NCBI GenBank assembly: GCA_963734955.1
Contig: CAVTJO010000006.1
Span: 372,001-436,000 of the forward strand
DNA length: 64,000 bases
Origin: UBA11986 sp963734955
Lineage (GTDB): Bacteria; Bacteroidota; Ignavibacteria; UBA10030; UBA6906
Direction of reading: 5' to 3'
In this document: in pieces, positions 18,543-28,403 of the stretch
Position numbering within the stretch: position 1 is the stretch's first letter
How the letters are laid out: each line of letters begins with the position of its first letter
Notes under the pieces: generated by a model
Database searches by the model: none
Told to the model about the DNA's origin: nothing
The model's input: only the letters and a program-made list of their open reading frames with translations
Made by a program: the position numbers and the translations under genes

Positions 18543-19466
18543 CTTCCAGCGGGCAGATGGAGTCGAGTGTTCAGCGATATCTTCGCTACCTGAGGGTAGA
18601 ACGCAACTACTCGCCCCATACTGTTGCGGCGTACGAAGACGATTTGCGGCAGTTCAGTGAGTTCATTTACCGACACTACTCCGACCAGTCGTATCGTATC
18701 TCCGACTTCGATCACGTTACGATACGGTTGTTTCTTGGTGATTGCCTGGAGCAGGGGTTTTCGAGGGCCAGTATTGCCGCGCAAGCTCGCCTGTGTGAAG
18801 TCCTTCTTCAGATTCCTCCTCAAGGTCAGGATGGTCCGATTGAATCCCGCATCAAATGTTGCGACGCCCAAGCTTCAGAAACGACTGCCGCAGTATCTGG
18901 ACGAAGGGAGTGTGGCCGACTTGATGGCGCAACCCGATGCCTCGACGGTTCTTGGGAAAAGGGACGCCGCCATCCTCGAGTTGTTTTACAGCACGGGAAT
19001 TCGATTGAGCGAACTCATAGGCCTCCGGCTCTCTGACGTCAGCTTTGAAGGCGGCACGATTCGGGTTACGGGAAAGGGAAGCAAGGATCGGATCATTCCG
19101 TTTGGTCAACCGGCAAGGAACGCTCTCAGGAGATATGTTACCTGTCGGAAGGAGCTCTTGCGCCAACGGGCGGAGGGAGGAGAGGCAGAAACGCTCTTTC
19201 TGACGGTTCGGGGAAAAAGGTTGAATCCCAAGGGTGTGAACGTGCTTGTGAATGAGTATATCGGGAGGGTATCGGAAATCAAGAAGAAGAGCCCGCACGT
19301 CCTTCGCCACAGCTTTGCCACCCATCTGCTCAATCGTGGCGCTGACCTCCGGGCTGTCAAGGAGTTGCTTGGCCATGAAAGCCTCTCGACCACGCAGCTC
19401 TACACACACGTGAGTGTTGATCGTCTCAGGAAAGTCTACACGCAAGCACACCCTAAAGCTTCATGA
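18539..19466 (+). CDS. xerC: Tyrosine recombinase XerC/XerD, frame interrupted near 18779
   Basis: Site-specific recombinase that resolves chromosome dimers at dif. The first frame (from ATG 18539) carries the SAM-like core-binding domain (YLRVERNYSPHTVAAYEDDL). The second frame, from about 18780, continues with RKLACVKSFFRFLL and the catalytic domain. The active-site residues are Arg in TGIRLSEL, Lys in GKGSKDR, His-x-x-Arg in HVLRHSFATHLL, His in LLGHESLSTT and Tyr in LYTHV. Removing one base around 18779 (GCCGCGC) gives a continuous 308-residue protein, the normal length. Its start overlaps the topA stop (ATGA). Assignment to XerC rather than XerD is by convention only. Confidence 0.85.
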
Positions 19467-19499
19467 CATGTTCATCTCGGATTTCTCAAGGGAGACATC

Positions 19500-19832
19500 A
19501 TGCACATCACACTTACTGCCCGTCGTTTTCGCGTCCGGCCGGAAATCAGGGAGCATTCGATCGACCAGGTGAAGAAACTGGACAAATTCTTTGATGGCAT
19601 AGTCAGTGGGGATGTCATCCTGAGTTTTGAAGGGGCTGAGAAGAATATCAAGATCGCGGAGATCAATCTCCATGTCCACGGCACCCTTTTGACGGCCAAA
19701 GAGAAGTCGGATGACTTCCGGAAGTCGGTTGATCTTGCTGTTGAAAAGCTTCACGTCCAGGTCGACAAGTACAAATCGAAGCTTCGCTCCAAAGACAAGA
19801 ACAAAGTGCGCGCATTGAAGGAGCAGCCGTAA
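19500..19832 (+). CDS. hpf: Ribosome hibernation promoting factor (short HPF)
   Basis: A 110-residue protein of the RaiA/HPF family, which binds the 30S decoding region in stationary phase and inactivates ribosomes. It begins MHITLTARRFRVRPEIREH, has the beta-alpha-beta-beta-beta-alpha pattern, and ends with a basic lysine-rich helix (KLRSKDKNKVRA). It lacks the C-terminal dimerisation domain of long HPF. GGGAG lies about five bases before ATG 19500. It sits between xerC and hprK, an arrangement seen in several Chlorobi/Ignavibacteria-type genomes from general knowledge. Confidence 0.85.
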   Translation: MHITLTARRFRVRPEIREHSIDQVKKLDKFFDGIVSGDVILSFEGAEKNIKIAEINLHVHGTLLTAKEKSDDFRKSVDLAVEKLHVQVDKYKSKLRSKDKNKVRALKEQP

Positions 19833-19857
19833 GCCCTCCAGCGTCGCGGCTCACACG

Positions 19858-20865
19858 ATGAAAATAGATCGAAACAAGGAAACGCGAAAGAGGTTCATCA
19901 CTGTCGGGTCGCTCTATGATGCGACGAGAGAGCGGTTCAGATTGCGACCGTTGAACGGTGAGAACGGCTTCGAGAACCACATCAAGGATAAAAACCTCCA
20001 CCGGCCCGGGCTGGCACTCGCCGGCTATGTGGAGCTCTTCACGTACGATCGTGTCCAGATTATCGGCAACACGGAGATTCGCTACCTCGATACGCTCACC
20101 CCAGAGGCGCGCAAGACTGTCTTCACCACGTTGTTTGAGTTCAAGATCCCCTGCATCGTTCTCACGAACAACAACAGTGTGGAGGACGGGATTCTTGACG
20201 CGGCAGCCAGCAAGGGTATCCCGGTATTCGGGACACCATTCGAAACGACCAAGATCAGCTATTTCCTGGCCGACTTTCTTGACGACCAGTTTGCTTCCCA
20301 GATTGTGCTCCATGGCTCGTTCGTTGATGTCTACGGAATCGGCGTGCTGCTCACGGGGAGGTCGGGGATAGGCAAAAGCGAGATAGCACTCGATCTTGTC
20401 GAGCGGGGCCATCGCCTCGTTGCCGACGATGTTGTCATGATTACCCGGAAGGGTGAAGGAATCCTGATGGGTGCGGGAACGGATCTCGTAAAGCACTTCA
20501 TGGAGATCAGGGGTTTGGGACTGATTGACGTTCGGAGCATGTTCGGTGTCCGGGCCATCCGATTCCAGAAACGCGTGGAGCTTGTGGTTGAGCTGGAGGA
20601 ATGGAAACCAAATCAGGACTATACCCGTACCGGACTGGACGATCAGCTAATCAAGATTCTGGAAGTGGAAGTGCCGCTTGTGAAACTGCCAATATTTCCC
20701 GGAAAAAACGTCACGGTTATTACAGAAGTGATTTCGCTAAACTACCTTCTGAAGCACTATGGGTATGATGCCGCAAGGGAGTTTTCCAAGCGCCTCGAAG
20801 GAGTTATTGGCGCGAAGCGTAGAGGGAACAGGGTGATCGACTACTTTGAACACGATTTCGAGTAA
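19858..20865 (+). CDS. hprK: HPr kinase/phosphorylase
   Basis: A 335-residue bifunctional enzyme that phosphorylates or dephosphorylates a Ser on HPr. Diagnostic motifs are the Walker A loop GRSGIGKSE, LVADDVV, and the family signature EIRGLGLIDVRSMFG. The N-terminal domain (residues 1-140) is the usual HprK N domain. No sugar phosphotransferase permease is seen here; in Gram-negative lineages this enzyme typically acts in an incomplete PTS with a regulatory rather than transport role (known for other phyla, inferred here). It lies 25 bases after hpf and the two may be cotranscribed. Confidence 0.9.
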   Translation: MKIDRNKETRKRFITVGSLYDATRERFRLRPLNGENGFENHIKDKNLHRPGLALAGYVELFTYDRVQIIGNTEIRYLDTLTPEARKTVFTTLFEFKIPCIVLTNNNSVEDGILDAAASKGIPVFGTPFETTKISYFLADFLDDQFASQIVLHGSFVDVYGIGVLLTGRSGIGKSEIALDLVERGHRLVADDVVMITRKGEGILMGAGTDLVKHFMEIRGLGLIDVRSMFGVRAIRFQKRVELVVELEEWKPNQDYTRTGLDDQLIKILEVEVPLVKLPIFPGKNVTVITEVISLNYLLKHYGYDAAREFSKRLEGVIGAKRRGNRVIDYFEHDFE

Positions 20866-20946
20866 TTCCTTCCTCCTCATGGTTCATTCCTTCACATCGA
20901 GTCCTCATTTCTCATGAGTTAATCCGCCGATTCCGGAAGTTTCTGC

Positions 20947-20975
20947 TTGACAAACCATTCCAGATTATTTATACT
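20947..20975 (+). promoter_or_regulatory. Sigma-70-type promoter upstream of the M23 peptidase gene
   Basis: TTGACA at 20947-20952, 17 bases, TATACT at 20970-20975. It lies 120 bases before ATG 21096, giving a leader of about 113 bases in which I see no strong hairpin. The rest of the 230-base gap after hprK holds nothing else I can support. Confidence 0.8.
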
Positions 20976-21095
20976 TCCGGTGCATTTTTGTGAAAAACGA
21001 GGTATTTCGGAGCAAAAAGTGTGGCACAAGGTTACATCAGGAGCCAGGTGATGCTATCCCCCCACTTGATGCGGATCATCTTGAATTGAAGAATC

Positions 21096-22049
21096 ATGTC
21101 TAAAATCCGCTTCTTCACATATTCTCGTTCCAGGCTCGATTTCAAGGAAGTCCGGTTCTTTAGGTTGAAGTTTGTCGGCTCCAGCCTCCTCTTGAGCGCG
21201 TCGGTGCTGGCAATCGTCGTCGTTTTCAACCACTTCTCACATGACCTGCTCGGCCTCGGCTATGACCGCATTGCTACACTGGACACGGAAAACCGTCTCC
21301 TCAAAGACCAACTGAGAGAACTCTCCAGCAGATTCGCGTCCGTCCAGCACGGCATTGACATCTTGGCTGACCGTGGAAACGAGTTGCGTTTGCTCGTTGA
21401 CATGCCGAAAATCGACGAGGAAACCAGGTCGGCCGCAATCGGTGGTACGAAAGAGATTTCTCAGTTCAGTCTCGTTTCTACGGAGGCGGATGAGATTCTT
21501 ACCGGCGCCCACAAGCTGATCGATCAACTTTCGCGCGAAGTGAAGTTGCAGCAATCCAGCTATGAAGACATTTACAAAAAATATCAGCACAACCAAACGT
21601 TTTTCCTGCACCTTCCTGCAATCAAACCAATGGAAGGGTACTACTCGATCAGTGGCTTTGGCATGCGGGTTCACCCCGTCCTCAGGGTCTATCGGATGCA
21701 TGAGGGGATCGACATCGTCAACGATGTTGGCACGAATGTGTACGCTGCCGCCGACGGGGTTGTGAGATACGCGGGGAGAACCGAGGGTGGTTATGGTACC
21801 GTTGTGGATGTCGATCATGGGTACGGCTATTCGACACTGTACGCGCACCTCTCCCGTCCTCTTGTCCGGCCTGGTCAGGCAGTAAAACGCGGGGAACTTA
21901 TCGCAAAAAGCGGTCGTTCGGGACTTGTAAGCGGACCTCATTTGCATTACGAGGTTCGAAAGAACGGCCGGAAACAGAATCCTGTTGACTACTTCTTCGA
22001 TGATGTCGACGCTGCACACTACCGTTCTCAGTTAGCTGCTGCAAAGTAG
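21096..22049 (+). CDS. Membrane-anchored M23 family metallopeptidase (LytM-type)
   Basis: A 317-residue peptidoglycan endopeptidase or its regulator. A basic N terminus precedes a transmembrane segment at about residues 30-48 (GSSLLLSASVLAIVVVF). Next comes a coiled-coil stretch (TENRLLKDQLRELSS) and a C-terminal LytM domain at about 200-300. The zinc ligands are visible: His and Asp in HEGIDIV, and HxH in GPHLHYEVRKNG, so it is probably catalytically active. The family cleaves peptide cross-links or activates amidases during growth and division. It has its own promoter at 20947. Confidence 0.9.
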   Translation: MSKIRFFTYSRSRLDFKEVRFFRLKFVGSSLLLSASVLAIVVVFNHFSHDLLGLGYDRIATLDTENRLLKDQLRELSSRFASVQHGIDILADRGNELRLLVDMPKIDEETRSAAIGGTKEISQFSLVSTEADEILTGAHKLIDQLSREVKLQQSSYEDIYKKYQHNQTFFLHLPAIKPMEGYYSISGFGMRVHPVLRVYRMHEGIDIVNDVGTNVYAAADGVVRYAGRTEGGYGTVVDVDHGYGYSTLYAHLSRPLVRPGQAVKRGELIAKSGRSGLVSGPHLHYEVRKNGRKQNPVDYFFDDVDAAHYRSQLAAAK

Positions 22050-22106
22050 CCTTCTCAATGAAGAGTTTTTTGGTTGTCAGAATCACAAATCTTGGAGAGA
22101 TAAGCA

Positions 22107-22331
22107 TTGCTCTGGACGATGGACTTAGCTTCGTACCTGGATGACGCGCCTTGGCCGGCTACGAAAGAGGAGTTGATTGACTATGCAGTTCGAACTGGTG
22201 CGCCAGCACGAGTAGTTGAAAACCTTCAGGAATTGGAAGATACCGAGGAACCATACGAGAGTATGGAGGAAATCTGGCCCGATTACCCGACCGATGAGGA
22301 CTTCTTCTTCGAGGACGAAGGGGAGTACTGA
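22107..22331 (+). CDS. DUF2795 family small acidic protein
   Basis: A 74-residue protein with the DUF2795 core DDAPWPATKEELIDYAVRTG followed by a very acidic tail (about one third Glu/Asp). The family has no known activity. TTG at 22107 is preferred as start because GGAGAG lies at 22094-22099 with seven bases between, and the family usually starts with a hydrophobic-Trp pair just there (MLWT); ATG 22119 is the alternative. An intrinsic terminator follows 42 bases after the stop. Confidence 0.75.
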   Translation: MLWTMDLASYLDDAPWPATKEELIDYAVRTGAPARVVENLQELEDTEEPYESMEEIWPDYPTDEDFFFEDEGEY

Positions 22332-22373
22332 ATCCGGTAGGTTTGATTATCTGCAGCGAAACTGGTACTATTC

Positions 22374-22402
22374 AAGCCCAGCCAAGGAGGCTGGGCTTTT
22401 TT
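22374..22402 (+). terminator. Intrinsic terminator after the DUF2795 gene
   Basis: AGCCCAGCC (22375-22383) pairs with GGCTGGGCT (22389-22397) around the loop AAGGA, a perfect nine-pair GC-rich stem, and is followed by a T run to 22402. It ends the M23/DUF2795 unit and shows that the next gene must start downstream of it. Confidence 0.9.
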
Positions 22403-22434
22403 GTGCATGCACCCCAACGAAGACTATCCGGCTT

Positions 22435-24579
22435 GTGTTCAGACTCTTTTTGCCTTTGTTCATCAATGACACCAGTTGCTGTTGCCCGTTAAAAGTCCGT
22501 CTCCTGTTCATCATTCTCTTGTTGGCGCTCCTCGCCCATCCGGGATGGGCGCAGCGTTCACCTGACCAGGGATTGTACGAGATTCATTCAATTGACTTTG
22601 ACGGTAATGACCACATCAGCACGAGTGAGCTCTTCTCCCAGATTGCCACACGAGAGACGCCGGGCTTTCTAAACCGATTTCTCTACTACGACATTAGCGA
22701 CAGGCTCGGCCGCAAGCGGGAGTTCTTTGACTTTGCGACGCTCGCGGAGGATGTACAACGACTTCGCCGCTATTATGTTGATCATGGATTTCATGACGCA
22801 CGCATCGACACATCGCTGGCGTTCGCACCTGAAGACAGAAATGTGGACATCCTCTTTACAATCAAGGAAGGATACCAGTCGATTATTGATACCATCATCT
22901 TCAAAGGGATCGTGAACGTCCCGGGATTCATTTACGAGGACATGCGATCGTCCCCCAAGATCTCCACCCATGACCCGTTTAACCGATCGTTGATTGATGA
23001 AGAAGTTCTGCGCGTGAGGAGGATCCTTTGGGATGGTGGCTACCAGAATGCCCGGTTCGAACGGGATAGCTCCTCAGCAACCTACTATACAAGCACGAGG
23101 AACTATGTCGTGATCCTCCGGTTTGAAACCGGGAGATTGCTGAAGTGGGGGGATATTACCATCAAGAATGAGCTCGATTCAGCCCGCCAGGATATCACGC
23201 CGGATATCGTTCTGCAGCAGTTGGATTACAAGTCTGGCGATTTCTACAGCTATGCCAGCAGGCTGTCGAGTGAGCAGAACCTGAACCGCGTGGGCATATT
23301 CGATCAGGCTCAAATCAAGATCACCGTTCCTTCCATCGACGACACTTCAATCATGGTCACGAGCATGGTTACGGTCAGGCCCGCCGACAAACATGAGCTG
23401 GCGCCCGAGCTCGCCTTCAGCGATGAGAACAATGCGTTCAACCTTGGCACCGGTATAGGGTACACGAACAGGAATTTCCTCGGCGGCGCCCGGACGTTCT
23501 CAACGCGCCTGCGGTTTAGAACCCAGACCATCAACGAATTTCCCAATTATTTCGGTGTAGCGACGGATGCCGTGTCGAATATTGATCTCACATTTGAAAT
23601 GGTGCAACCGTATGTCTTCACCAACAAGGTGAAAGGGAGTTGGTCGTTCTCGCTGATCAGGGATAAACAGAAGCCGTATCGGCAGGATATCATCCGGAAC
23701 AAATTTGGATTCACAGACAAACTTGCTGACTACACCAACGGGTTTCTCGACTGGACCCTCGAGCGTGTCAGCCTGCAACGCAACCCGAACTTCCCCGATT
23801 CCTCGAGCGATCCAGCCACACAGGACCAGATCAATAATCTGCGCGATCAGGAGGCGAAGATCCAGTTCAACTCGATACTTTCGTTCACAATCCAACGGGA
23901 CAAGACGAATGATCTTTTCAGGCCGTCTGATGGTTTCATCCACACAGCCACCTTCCAGGAGTCGGGGTTGATTCCCCTTATGCTGAAGAAGGCTCAGCCT
24001 GATCTGCCATTCGCACAATTTTTCAGCGTCACGCTTCTTGGTCGATGGTACTTTGATCTTACAGACCACCGGTTCTCCATTTTTGCCATGAAGCTCAAAG
24101 CAGGATATGAAGACAAGTACGGGGAGAGCAGGTCTGATAATGCTCGTGAAATCCCACCTGCCTATCGTTTCTATGCCGGTGGTGGTGGCAGTGTCCGGGG
24201 ATGGAAGTCCCGCGACCTGAGTGCGACGGGTGATCCGTTGTTCGGAGGGAACGTTGCGCTCGAAGGGAGCTGCGAGATCCGGACCAACATTTTGCAGTCG
24301 TTGCGGGATGACTTTCTCGACAAGATTTGGATCGTGACATTTCTGGATTTTGGCAATGTGTGGGGGGGTACGCGCGACCTCCAGGTGCGTGATGTTGCTC
24401 TCGCAGCTGGACTGGGGTTCAGGTATGACACATTTTTCGGTCCATTCAGGATCGACTACGGTTTTCGAGTGTATAATCCCGCAGAGCGACCAGGTCAGCA
24501 GTGGATTACCAGCCGGAGGTTCTTTGGCCAAACACTCAAGGAGGCAATCATACAGTTCGGAATTGGCAACGCATTCTGA
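22435..24579 (+). CDS. Omp85-family outer-membrane protein (BamA/TamA-like)
   Basis: An outer-membrane protein of about 714 residues. A signal peptide (LLFIILLLALLAHPGWA) is followed by POTRA-type repeats over about residues 45-320 and a 16-strand Omp85 barrel. The lid-loop motif appears as GGGGSVRGWKSRD, the VRG(F/Y) motif with Trp. The last residue is Phe (FGIGNAF), as expected for a Bam substrate. Length and POTRA content fit a BamA- or TamA-like assembly or translocation factor, but I cannot say which. The start is uncertain: the frame is open from 22216 but the terminator at 22374-22402 excludes starts before it; GTG 22435 is the first usable codon, TTG 22450 or 22456 are alternatives, and none has a good ribosome-binding site. 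Confidence 0.82.
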   Translation: MFRLFLPLFINDTSCCCPLKVRLLFIILLLALLAHPGWAQRSPDQGLYEIHSIDFDGNDHISTSELFSQIATRETPGFLNRFLYYDISDRLGRKREFFDFATLAEDVQRLRRYYVDHGFHDARIDTSLAFAPEDRNVDILFTIKEGYQSIIDTIIFKGIVNVPGFIYEDMRSSPKISTHDPFNRSLIDEEVLRVRRILWDGGYQNARFERDSSSATYYTSTRNYVVILRFETGRLLKWGDITIKNELDSARQDITPDIVLQQLDYKSGDFYSYASRLSSEQNLNRVGIFDQAQIKITVPSIDDTSIMVTSMVTVRPADKHELAPELAFSDENNAFNLGTGIGYTNRNFLGGARTFSTRLRFRTQTINEFPNYFGVATDAVSNIDLTFEMVQPYVFTNKVKGSWSFSLIRDKQKPYRQDIIRNKFGFTDKLADYTNGFLDWTLERVSLQRNPNFPDSSSDPATQDQINNLRDQEAKIQFNSILSFTIQRDKTNDLFRPSDGFIHTATFQESGLIPLMLKKAQPDLPFAQFFSVTLLGRWYFDLTDHRFSIFAMKLKAGYEDKYGESRSDNAREIPPAYRFYAGGGGSVRGWKSRDLSATGDPLFGGNVALEGSCEIRTNILQSLRDDFLDKIWIVTFLDFGNVWGGTRDLQVRDVALAAGLGFRYDTFFGPFRIDYGFRVYNPAERPGQQWITSRRFFGQTLKEAIIQFGIGNAF

Positions 24580-24588
24580 TCGAGGCGG

Positions 24589-25737
24589 ATGATGTGGCAT
24601 AGGGTCATTGGTCAGGAACGAGTAAAGAGGACACTCGTGAGTGCCTTGCACAGCGGCAGGCTTCCACACGCGTATCTGTTTGTCGGCAATGACGGTGTTG
24701 GGAAGGATGCGGCTGCCCTGGAGCTTGCCCGCGTGATGCATTGTGAGCGTGGTGGCGAAGAGGCATGCGACACGTGTCCATCCTGCATCAGAATGCACTC
24801 GCTCCAGCATCCGGATTTGAGGTTCGTCGTGGCGCTGCCGGTGGGCAAAGGTGAAAAATCGGACGACTCGCCTCTCGAAAAGCTTTCCTCCTCGGAGATT
24901 GATCTCATCCGGGAACAGTTCAAACTCAAGTCTGAGAATCCATATCACCGCATCACAATTCCGAAAGCCTCGATCATCAAGATCAACAGTATCCGTGATG
25001 TCCGGCGCGAATCTTCACTCTCGACAACCGGCCCCGGCAGACGAGTGATTATCATTTCGCGGGCGGATGAAATGGGCGACGCTGCCGCGAATACACTGCT
25101 CAAGACACTTGAAGAGCCGGGGGGCAATACAATGTTGATCCTCACGACGTCTCATCGTGATGCGATGTTGCAGACGATTCTCTCGCGGTGTCAGGTTGTT
25201 CAGTTCGATCCGTTGACGGAAGAAGAAATCCGCAGCGCGCTGATTGAGCGTAAGAAGGTGGAACCGGATCAGGCGGCGCTTGTTGCACGACTGGCGAACG
25301 GGAGTTACGCAAAGGCACTTGATCTCCTTCAGGAGGATGTTGGAGAACGACGGAAGCAAGTGGTTGCGTTTATCAGGGCTGCCCTTGGCAACAATGTTCC
25401 GGTGATTGCTGATGCTGTCGAAGAGCTGTGTGCAGGAAGGGACCGGCAAAGGGTGATTCAGTTCCTGAATCTGATGCTGATCTGGGTTCGGGACGCGTTG
25501 GTTCTTCTTCAAGGTGGACAGGTGATCAACCTCGATCAACAGGATGGCCTCAGGAAGTTCGTCGAGAAATTTCCACGGGCCGATCTCGTTCGTGTCCTCG
25601 AGAACATCGAGAAGGCTATTTCTCTTGTTGAGGGAAATGTCTACATTAATCTGGTGATGCTTCAACTTGCAATCCAGTTGCGGAGCAACATCCAGTCTGC
25701 AACACCGGCTGCATACCCGGCTTCGTCCGAGAGGTAA
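24589..25737 (+). CDS. holB: DNA polymerase III delta-prime subunit
   Basis: A 382-residue AAA+ clamp-loader subunit. It starts with WHRVIGQERVKRTL, has a P-loop-like GNDGVGKD (the usual Thr/Ser after Lys is Asp, as is common in delta-prime, which need not hydrolyse ATP), and a zinc module with four Cys between residues 50 and 70 (CDTCPSC). Sensor regions TLLKTLEEP and LSRCQVVQF follow. An insertion of about 25 residues after the zinc module (GKGEKSDDSP) is longer than in E. coli. It begins ten bases after the Omp85 gene and eight bases before metG. Confidence 0.85.
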   Translation: MMWHRVIGQERVKRTLVSALHSGRLPHAYLFVGNDGVGKDAAALELARVMHCERGGEEACDTCPSCIRMHSLQHPDLRFVVALPVGKGEKSDDSPLEKLSSSEIDLIREQFKLKSENPYHRITIPKASIIKINSIRDVRRESSLSTTGPGRRVIIISRADEMGDAAANTLLKTLEEPGGNTMLILTTSHRDAMLQTILSRCQVVQFDPLTEEEIRSALIERKKVEPDQAALVARLANGSYAKALDLLQEDVGERRKQVVAFIRAALGNNVPVIADAVEELCAGRDRQRVIQFLNLMLIWVRDALVLLQGGQVINLDQQDGLRKFVEKFPRADLVRVLENIEKAISLVEGNVYINLVMLQLAIQLRSNIQSATPAAYPASSER

Positions 25738-25745
25738 CGGCAACA

Positions 25746-27821
25746 ATGTCAGACCCAAAGCGAATACTCGTCACTGCGGCATTGCCCTATGCAAACGGGC
25801 CGATCCATCTCGGGCATCTTGCAGGTGCGTACCTTCCTGCGGATATCTATGTTCGGTATCAGCGGCTCAAGCGACGAGAGGTTGCCTTTATTTGCGGCTC
25901 GGATGAACATGGCGTACCCATCACCATCACAGCTGACAAGGAACATACCACACCCCAGACGATTGTGGACCGTTATCATCAAATGAACAAGGCGGCCTTT
26001 GAGAAGTTCTGGATGAGTTTTGACAACTACTCAAGAACATCGCTTCCCATTCATCACGCCACTGCGCTGGAGTTCTTTCTGGATTTTCACAAACGCGGCA
26101 TTTTGAAGGAAAAACGTGAGAAGCAGTTCTTCGATGAGAAGGCGCAGATGTTCCTTCCCGATCGTTATGTCGAAGGGACCTGCCCCGTGTGCGGGAATCC
26201 GGAAGCAAGGGGGGACCAATGTGAGCGGTGTGGTTCGTACCTCAATCCGGCAGAACTCGCAAACCCGAGGAGTAAGATTACCGGCGAGACACCAATTCTC
26301 AGAGAGACGGCCCATCTGTATTTTCCTTTTGGCAAGTACCAATCGCGACTGGAGGCGTATATCGCAGAACGTAACACGCGCGATGGATGGAAGGAGAATG
26401 TTCTCAAATACTGTATGAGCTGGTTCACCGCGGGACTTCAGGATCGAGCCTACACGCGCGATCTTGATTGGGGAGTGAAAATTGGCGTCCCGGGATATGA
26501 GAACAAGGTTATCTATGTCTGGTTTGATGCCGTTCTGGGGTACATTTCCTCGACGCGGGAGTGGGCACAACGTATCGGGAAACCGGAGGCATGGAAACGC
26601 TTTTGGCAGGATGAGGGAACAAAGTATGTTGCTTTCATCGGCAAGGATAATGTGGTGTTTCATTGCATCGTTTTTCCGGCAATGTTGATGGCCTGGAACG
26701 ATGCTCACTCCGACAAGTACGTTCTGCCCGAGAATGTTCCGGCAAATGAGTTCCTCAACTTTGAGGGGCAAAAATTCTCCAAGAGCCGCGGTATAGGAAT
26801 AGATGTTCAGGATTTTCTCGCGAAGTACCCGGTCGATCCGCTGCGGTACTATCTTGCTGTCTCCCTTCCCGAATATCGTGACTCTGATTTCTACTGGAGA
26901 GATTTCCAGGCCAAAACGAATAATGAACTTGCCGATATCCTCGGGAATTTTGTGAACCGCACGCTAGCCTTTGCCGAACGAACATTTGGAGCCGTTGTCC
27001 CCGTAAGGGGTGAATTGGACAAGAACGACCGGCAAATCCTCAGTGTCCTCGAGAACACACCTCGCAGCGCGGGAAGCTATTATGAACACTATCGTTTTCG
27101 GGATGGTGTGCTTGAGACAATGAATCTTGCCCGGGCCGCGAACAAGTACTTCAACGATAGCGAGCCGTGGAAGACTGCCAAGACCGACAAAGAACGGTGC
27201 GCGACATCAATCAACATCAGCATTCAGCTTGCCCGGTCACTTGCGATACTAATGTCCCCCGTCGTGCCGTCTTCATCTGAAAAGATCTGGAGAATGTTGA
27301 ACCTTGGCGGCAGTGTGCACGGGGAAGAGTGGGACGGAGCGGGCGAACTTCGCATTCCCGACGGACACAGGCTTGGCAAATCAGAGATTCTTTTCACCAA
27401 GATCGAGGATACCGTGATTGAAGACGAGTTGAAGAGCGTTAGCGGTTCATCGCCTGCTTTGCCGGTGTCATTGCCAAGGCAGCCCGAACCAAAACCGACC
27501 ATCACCATCGACGATTTCAAAAAAGTTGATCTCAGGGTTGCCAAGGTTGTACAATGCGAGAACGTACCCAAGTCGGAGAAGCTCCTCAAGCTTCAGGTGG
27601 AAGTTGGACCCGAGAGGCGCCAGATCGTTGCGGGTATTGCACAGCATTACAAACAGGAAGACTTGGTTGGCAGGTCGATTGTTGTTGTGTTCAACCTTCA
27701 GCCCGCAAAACTCATGGGACAGGAGTCGCAGGGGATGCTGCTCGCGGCGTCTGATAGCAACGGGAAACTTGTCTTTGTGACACCTTCGGGAGAGATTGAG
27801 AGCGGGAGCCTGGTAAAGTAG
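25746..27821 (+). CDS. metG: Methionyl-tRNA synthetase
   Basis: A 691-residue class I synthetase that charges tRNA-Met. The HIGH motif appears as HLGHLAGAY, and the KMSKS motif as KFSKSRG. The connective-peptide zinc site has CPVCG and CERCG. An anticodon-binding helical domain follows, and the C terminus (about residues 585-690) carries the dimerising tRNA-binding OB domain, beginning DFKKVDLRVAKVV. The full-length, zinc-binding, OB-containing form matches the E. coli type. It lies 8 bases after holB, so the two share a transcript. Confidence 0.95.
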   Translation: MSDPKRILVTAALPYANGPIHLGHLAGAYLPADIYVRYQRLKRREVAFICGSDEHGVPITITADKEHTTPQTIVDRYHQMNKAAFEKFWMSFDNYSRTSLPIHHATALEFFLDFHKRGILKEKREKQFFDEKAQMFLPDRYVEGTCPVCGNPEARGDQCERCGSYLNPAELANPRSKITGETPILRETAHLYFPFGKYQSRLEAYIAERNTRDGWKENVLKYCMSWFTAGLQDRAYTRDLDWGVKIGVPGYENKVIYVWFDAVLGYISSTREWAQRIGKPEAWKRFWQDEGTKYVAFIGKDNVVFHCIVFPAMLMAWNDAHSDKYVLPENVPANEFLNFEGQKFSKSRGIGIDVQDFLAKYPVDPLRYYLAVSLPEYRDSDFYWRDFQAKTNNELADILGNFVNRTLAFAERTFGAVVPVRGELDKNDRQILSVLENTPRSAGSYYEHYRFRDGVLETMNLARAANKYFNDSEPWKTAKTDKERCATSINISIQLARSLAILMSPVVPSSSEKIWRMLNLGGSVHGEEWDGAGELRIPDGHRLGKSEILFTKIEDTVIEDELKSVSGSSPALPVSLPRQPEPKPTITIDDFKKVDLRVAKVVQCENVPKSEKLLKLQVEVGPERRQIVAGIAQHYKQEDLVGRSIVVVFNLQPAKLMGQESQGMLLAASDSNGKLVFVTPSGEIESGSLVK

Positions 27822-27896
27822 GCCGGCGCACGCTGCTCACCGTTTCTCCTCGATCAGGCGGTATCGTCTGCCATCGTCGATGAACATGTAGGCGTC

Positions 27897-28403
27897 ATGA
27901 CGCGTTTAGCGGTTGTTCTTGTTCTCCTCATATCAATGTTTGCCGGTTGCGATAAGGGACTGAGCCCGATTCCACCCCCGCAGGTTCCGGCAGGCTACAT
28001 GTCAGGAATTCTTCGCTATCAGCATTGGCCCCCGAGGGACAGCCTCCTCGACCTTCGCATTGTGGCGTTCACGGTGTTTCCCCCCACCAATATAGTCAAC
28101 GAAGTGCTTCTCGGGAGGGCGGTTGTGTATCCTCCCCTCGGAGATACTGCGCTGGTCCCGTTTTATGTTGATTCCCTTCGATACATATTCTCCCTTCCCG
28201 CTGCGGAATACAAGTATGTCGTGATTGCCCAACAGTTTGGTCCTACGGTGACCACGGACTGGCGCGCTGTTGGACAGTACGACCTTGACTCGAATCTGGC
28301 GGTACCTTCACCTGTAACAATAGTTGCTAATGACACAACGCGCGATGTCGACATCAACGTCGATTTCGCCAATCCACCGCCGCAGCCATTCCCTCCGCAA
28401 TGA
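27897..28403 (+). CDS. Hypothetical lipoprotein upstream of a TonB-dependent receptor
   Basis: A 168-residue protein with a signal peptide and lipobox MFAGC at about residue 18, so probably a lipoprotein. The mature part starts with a Pro-rich linker and then looks beta-sandwich-like (YMSGILRYQHWPP, a pattern resembling a transthyretin-like or CarboxypepD-like fold, weakly). It ends in a Pro-rich tail. The stop overlaps the start of the receptor gene by four bases (ATGA), so the two are coupled and probably act together at the outer membrane. No specific family is recognised. Confidence 0.7.
   Translation: MTRLAVVLVLLISMFAGCDKGLSPIPPPQVPAGYMSGILRYQHWPPRDSLLDLRIVAFTVFPPTNIVNEVLLGRAVVYPPLGDTALVPFYVDSLRYIFSLPAAEYKYVVIAQQFGPTVTTDWRAVGQYDLDSNLAVPSPVTIVANDTTRDVDINVDFANPPPQPFPPQ

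Noticed and set aside
23500..24948. 482-codon open frame on the minus strand opposite the Omp85 and holB genes
   Set aside because: It is a shadow of two well-supported genes, lacks family similarity and a ribosome-binding site, and spans the gap between them.
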